Assembly (NCBI GenBank): GCA_016871135.1 | Contig: VFZQ01000219.1 | Location: 1-8,014 of the forward strand | Length of the DNA: 8,014 bases | From: Acidobacteriota bacterium | Lineage (GTDB): Bacteria; Acidobacteriota; Terriglobia; Bryobacterales; Bryobacteraceae | Direction of reading: 5' to 3' | Part shown: piece after piece, positions 5,425 through 8,014 of the stretch | Layout: each line of letters starts with the position of its first letter | How positions within the stretch are numbered: position 1 is the stretch's first letter | The notes under the pieces: generated by a model | Database searches by the model: none | Told to the model about the DNA's origin: nothing | What the model saw: only the letters and a program-made list of their open reading frames with translations | Translations under genes and position numbers: made by a program

Positions 5425-5852
5425 GCCCACACCCCGATCAACCACAACACGTACAACCACAACGCGCCCGCGAAGTGCCAGAACAACGACGCCCGCTCGC
5501 CTTTCCACCACAACGCACACGCGCCGAACAGCGCGTGCGCCGCGTGCGCCGTTACCAGCACGGCCGCGAACGATTGCGCCACATCGCCCATGCGCAGCGA
5601 TGCGGCGCAGGCGATTTGCGAGGCGACCAACGCAAAGCCGCACAGTGCCGCCGAACGATAGAATTTCTTTGCGACGAGACAGCTTGCTGCTATCGCGAGC
5701 AAAGCCGCCGCCCACAACCACACTGGCACAGACGGCGCGATCCAATCGGTGCCCGTCGCGCGGCGCACCACCATCGCGCTTGTGAACGCGGCGAAGAGCA
5801 TCGAACTGGCGACGATGAGCAGCGTTTGTCCAGTGCGCGCGACGTTAGTCAT
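5421..5852 (-). CDS. Divergent short subunit-III-like membrane protein
   Basis: A 143-residue protein with about four to five membrane segments (8-29, 43-61, 66-86, 94-115, 124-142). Features pointing to the COX3 superfamily are 'LLIVASSMLFAAFTSAMVVRR' at the start, 'VTAHAAHALFGA' (100-111), which lines up with the His-x2-His helix of the neighbouring coxC product, and a closing 'FWHFAGALWLYVLWLIG' (124-140), like the 'WHFVD..W' of subunit III. The helix that carries Glu103 in coxC has no Asp or Glu here (residues 62-89), and the protein is 43 residues shorter. It lies between coxA and coxC, with an 8-base overlap upstream and ATGA downstream, and a GGGAG seven bases before its ATG. It is either a second, specialised subunit III or a descendant taking another structural place; loss of function is less likely, because the frame is intact and coupled. 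Confidence 0.72.
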   Translation of the reverse strand: MTNVARTGQTLLIVASSMLFAAFTSAMVVRRATGTDWIAPSVPVWLWAAALLAIAASCLVAKKFYRSAALCGFALVASQIACAASLRMGDVAQSFAAVLVTAHAAHALFGACALWWKGERASLFWHFAGALWLYVLWLIGVWA

Positions 5853-7431
5853 GGTTCCACTCCCGCGTCGCAGCGCCCCAGGGATTCTTGTCCGCGAGCT
5901 TGCCTTTTCGTTGACTCCAGAAGTAGTTGAACAAGAAGAGCAGTTGAATCGCCGCCAGCGAATACGCCGCGTGCGTGACGCCGACGTGCAGCGGCATCAG
6001 CGATTTCAGAAACTCGTACTCCTTGAAGTCGGGATAACGCCTCGGGTTGCCCGCGATGCCCGCAAAGTGCAGCGGCACGAAGACGGCATAGACCCCAACA
6101 AAAGTGCCGTAGAAATGGATCTTGCCCAGCGTCTCGTTCAGGAAGCGCCCGTATAGCAGCGGGAACCAGTAGTGCAGCGCGGCAAAGATGGCGAAGATCG
6201 CCGCGACGCCCATGATCAGATGGAAATGCGCGACGACGAAATAGGTGTCGTGGAAGTAGAGATCGAGTCCGGGCTGGCCGAGCACAAGTCCTGTCACGCC
6301 GCCGGTGATGAACAGCGACACGAAACCGAGCGCGTAGAGCATCGCCGCCTTGAAGCGAATTCGTCCGCCCCACAAGGTCGCGATCCAGTTGAATGTCTTG
6401 ATCGCCGACGGCACGCCGATCGCCAGCGTCAACACGCTGAACGCCACCGACGAATACGGGCTCATGCCGCTGATGAACATGTGATGGCCCCACACCAGAA
6501 AGCCGAGTCCGCCGATGGCGAGCATGGCGTATGCCATCGCGCGGTAGCCGAAGACTTTCTTGCCGCTGAACACGCTGAGCACGGTGCTGATCACGCCCAT
6601 TCCGGGCAGGATGGCGATGTAAACCTCGGGGTGTCCGAAGAACCAAAACAGGTGTTGAAAGAGGATCGGCGAGCCGCCCGACCGCGCCTGAATCTGATCG
6701 CTGACGACGAGCCCGCCCGGAATGAAAAAGCTCGTGCCGGCCATGCGGTCAAGCAGCAACAAGATTCCACCGGCCAGCAACACCGCGAACGCAAACAGGC
6801 TGATCAGCGCGGTGACGAACCACGCCCACGCCGTGAGCGGCATGTCGAAATAGCCGACACCGGGCGCGCGCAGTTCGATGATCGTCGCGATGAAGTTGAT
6901 GGCGGCCATCAGGCTGGCGACGCAAAACAGGGCGATCGAAAGCACCCACAAGTCCTGGCCGAGGCCTTGGCCCGGACCTGCGATTTTGCCCAGCGCCGAC
7001 AGCGGCGGATACGCCGTCCAACCCGACAGCGGCGCGCCGCCTTCGACGACAAACGCGGCCATCAGGACGAGGAACGAGAGCGTTGTCGTCCAGAACGAGA
7101 GCATGTTCAAGACCGGAAACGCCATGTCGTGTGCGCCGATTTGCAGCGGGAGGAAGTAGTTGCCGAAGCCGCTTTGCGGCGCCGTCGTCAGCACGAAGAA
7201 GACCATGATAGTGCCGTGCATGGTCATCAGCGAGAGATACAATTCCGGCGTCATCTGCCCGCCCGGCGCGCCGTCGGGCCACAACATTTGGAACAGCCGG
7301 ACCTTCGCGTCGGGGTGCACGAGGTGATATCGCATCGCCAGCGACAGCGCCATACCAATCAGCACCGCGAACAGCGACAGCCCGATGTACTGCTTGCCGA
7401 TGACCTTGTGATCGGTCGAGAAAATGGTCAT
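5845..7431 (-). CDS. coxA: Cytochrome c oxidase subunit I (A1-type heme-copper oxidase)
   Basis: The 528-residue catalytic subunit reduces O2 to water at heme a3/CuB while pumping protons. All metal ligands are present: His72 ('MTMHGT') and His404 for the low-spin heme, His267 in 'GHPEVY' plus His316-His317 ('WGHHMF') for CuB, and His402 ('VVAHFH') for heme a3. Tyr271 is the expected partner of His267 in the His-Tyr crosslink. Glu269 in 'HPEV' marks subfamily A1. D-channel residues Asp102 and Asn109 ('HDMAFPVLN') and the K-channel Lys345 ('PSAIKTFNW') are kept. Arg464-Arg465 in 'NPRRYPD' fit the heme propionate contacts. About twelve membrane helices are visible. The ATG (7431-7429) overlaps the coxB TGA and has a clear AAGGAG seven bases upstream. 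The stop overlaps the next start by 8 bases. Confidence 0.96.
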   Translation of the reverse strand: MTIFSTDHKVIGKQYIGLSLFAVLIGMALSLAMRYHLVHPDAKVRLFQMLWPDGAPGGQMTPELYLSLMTMHGTIMVFFVLTTAPQSGFGNYFLPLQIGAHDMAFPVLNMLSFWTTTLSFLVLMAAFVVEGGAPLSGWTAYPPLSALGKIAGPGQGLGQDLWVLSIALFCVASLMAAINFIATIIELRAPGVGYFDMPLTAWAWFVTALISLFAFAVLLAGGILLLLDRMAGTSFFIPGGLVVSDQIQARSGGSPILFQHLFWFFGHPEVYIAILPGMGVISTVLSVFSGKKVFGYRAMAYAMLAIGGLGFLVWGHHMFISGMSPYSSVAFSVLTLAIGVPSAIKTFNWIATLWGGRIRFKAAMLYALGFVSLFITGGVTGLVLGQPGLDLYFHDTYFVVAHFHLIMGVAAIFAIFAALHYWFPLLYGRFLNETLGKIHFYGTFVGVYAVFVPLHFAGIAGNPRRYPDFKEYEFLKSLMPLHVGVTHAAYSLAAIQLLFLFNYFWSQRKGKLADKNPWGAATREWNHD

Positions 7432-8012
7432 CGCACGGCTCCTTCACGCAGCCATGCGTCGAACTCTTCGGGCGGCATGACGACCAGCGTGCCGCGCATC
7501 TGGTGGTGGCCCAGGCCGCAGAGCTCCGAGCACGGCACTTCATAGGTGCCCGGCTTATCGGCGGTGAAGCGGAGCGGAATCGTCATGCCCGGCACGACGT
7601 CCTGCTTGATGCGCAGTTCGCGCACGAAGAAGTTGTGGATCACGTCGCGGCTCTTGAGCAGCAGTTCAACAGGCCGGCCGGCGGGCACACGCAGGATCGG
7701 CGCGATGATGTCGTCGCCGCCCACGACACCGAACGGATTACCGCCCGCGTCGTCGATGGCCTTCACATCGGTGCGCGCGAAAGCGCCATCGGGTCCTGCA
7801 TAGCGGTACGACCACGCGAACTGTTTCGCCAGGACCTCAATCTTCAGCGCGTCCGTGGAGGACCGCAGATGCACGCCCGCCCAAATCCCCTGCCCGGCGA
7901 TTGCGAGGCCGATGAAGATCACCGCGGTCGCTGTCGTCCAAATCAACTCCAGTGTGTGATTGCCCTCGACCGCGCTCGCCTGTTGCCCGCGATCGCGGAA
8001 TCGGAAGACCGT
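7428..8012 (-). CDS. coxB: Cytochrome c oxidase subunit II, CuA protein (5' partial)
   Basis: The frame is open to the window edge, so the N terminus and first helix are outside; the TTG at 7946 is internal, since 'VEGNHTLELIWT' upstream of and across it is the usual run-in to the second subunit II helix. The visible part has that helix ('AVIFIGLAIAGQGIWAGV'), then the periplasmic cupredoxin domain: 'LAKQFAWSYRY', 'DVIHNFFVREL' with the first CuA His, 'KQDVVPGM', and the CuA loop 'CSELCGLGHHQM' (Cys codons at 7532-7530 and 7520-7518). This domain takes electrons from cytochrome c and passes them to subunit I. The protein ends soon after, so there is no fused cytochrome c domain of the kind found in many caa3 enzymes. 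One small peculiarity is a Gly/Asp-rich insertion ('DDAGGNPFGVVGGDD') in the middle of the domain. The promoter lies outside the window. Confidence 0.95.
   Translation of the reverse strand, partial: TVFRFRDRGQQASAVEGNHTLELIWTTATAVIFIGLAIAGQGIWAGVHLRSSTDALKIEVLAKQFAWSYRYAGPDGAFARTDVKAIDDAGGNPFGVVGGDDIIAPILRVPAGRPVELLLKSRDVIHNFFVRELRIKQDVVPGMTIPLRFTADKPGTYEVPCSELCGLGHHQMRGTLVVMPPEEFDAWLREGAVR
7439..7444 (-). promoter_or_regulatory. Shine-Dalgarno of coxA inside the coxB 3' end
   Basis: On the minus strand the sequence reads AAGGAG, seven bases before the coxA ATG, and lies within the last codons of coxB. It is the best ribosome binding site I found in the operon. It supports the 7431 start and suggests that coxA can be initiated efficiently on its own as well as by coupling. 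Confidence 0.8.
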
Positions 8013-8014
8013 GA

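Noticed and set aside
5425..5745. Upstream extension of the coxC frame to 5745
   Set aside because: The extension is Arg/Val-rich, unlike subunit III, and covers most of the preceding gene. The ATG at 5424 with the ATGA overlap is a far better start.
6172..7545. Long + strand open frame (457 codons) opposite coxA
   Set aside because: It is an Arg/His/Glu/Asp-rich frame lying antisense to a gene with every catalytic motif. Such mirror frames are common in GC-rich DNA; no family features were seen.

Overview
The window looks like a piece of a GC-rich Gram-negative chromosome. The cox gene set, the caa3/A1-type subunit I and the secG/tRNA pair fit Acidobacteriota (perhaps a Bryobacter/Solibacter-like lineage). 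That placement comes from remembered gene neighbourhoods, not from a search, and is only moderately secure. No gene-free stretch longer than 300 bases exists, and I saw no CRISPR array, insertion sequence or integrase.

Layout. (1) 1-1335, + strand: a lower-GC two-gene cassette. It holds the 3' part of a TcmP-like gene ('three-Cys-motif partner') and, 2 bases later, its partner, a DUF5131/phage Gp37-Gp68-type protein with a C-x6-C-x2-C motif. The cassette ends in a terminator-like hairpin that overlaps the last codons. (2) 1402-3108, + strand: glutaryl-CoA dehydrogenase (gcdH), secG, and a tRNA-Leu(GAG) 10 bases behind secG, closed by a strong hairpin. (3) 3167-4471, + strand: a DUF418 multi-spanning membrane protein with an N-terminal Glu-Pro repeat. 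(4) 8014-4446, - strand: a cytochrome c oxidase operon in the order coxB (5' end beyond the window), coxA, a short divergent subunit-III-like gene, coxC, a subunit IV gene, and a 52-residue membrane protein with a CxxC motif. Every junction in this operon overlaps by 4 or 8 bases. The operon meets the DUF418 gene tail to tail with a 26-base overlap.

How the genes work together. The cox genes encode an aa3/caa3-type A1 heme-copper oxidase: CuA subunit II, catalytic subunit I with all metal ligands, subunit III and subunit IV. Two less familiar small membrane proteins are built into the same translationally coupled unit. GcdH passes electrons through ETF to the quinone pool that ultimately feeds such an oxidase, but the two loci are not otherwise linked. 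SecG belongs to the Sec translocon. The TcmP/DUF5131 pair is the accessory part and has no assigned biochemical function that I know of.

The most interesting points are the TcmP/DUF5131 cassette with its in-frame G10 tract, the divergent second subunit III lacking the usual helix glutamate, and the coupled CxxC mini-protein at the end of the cox operon.
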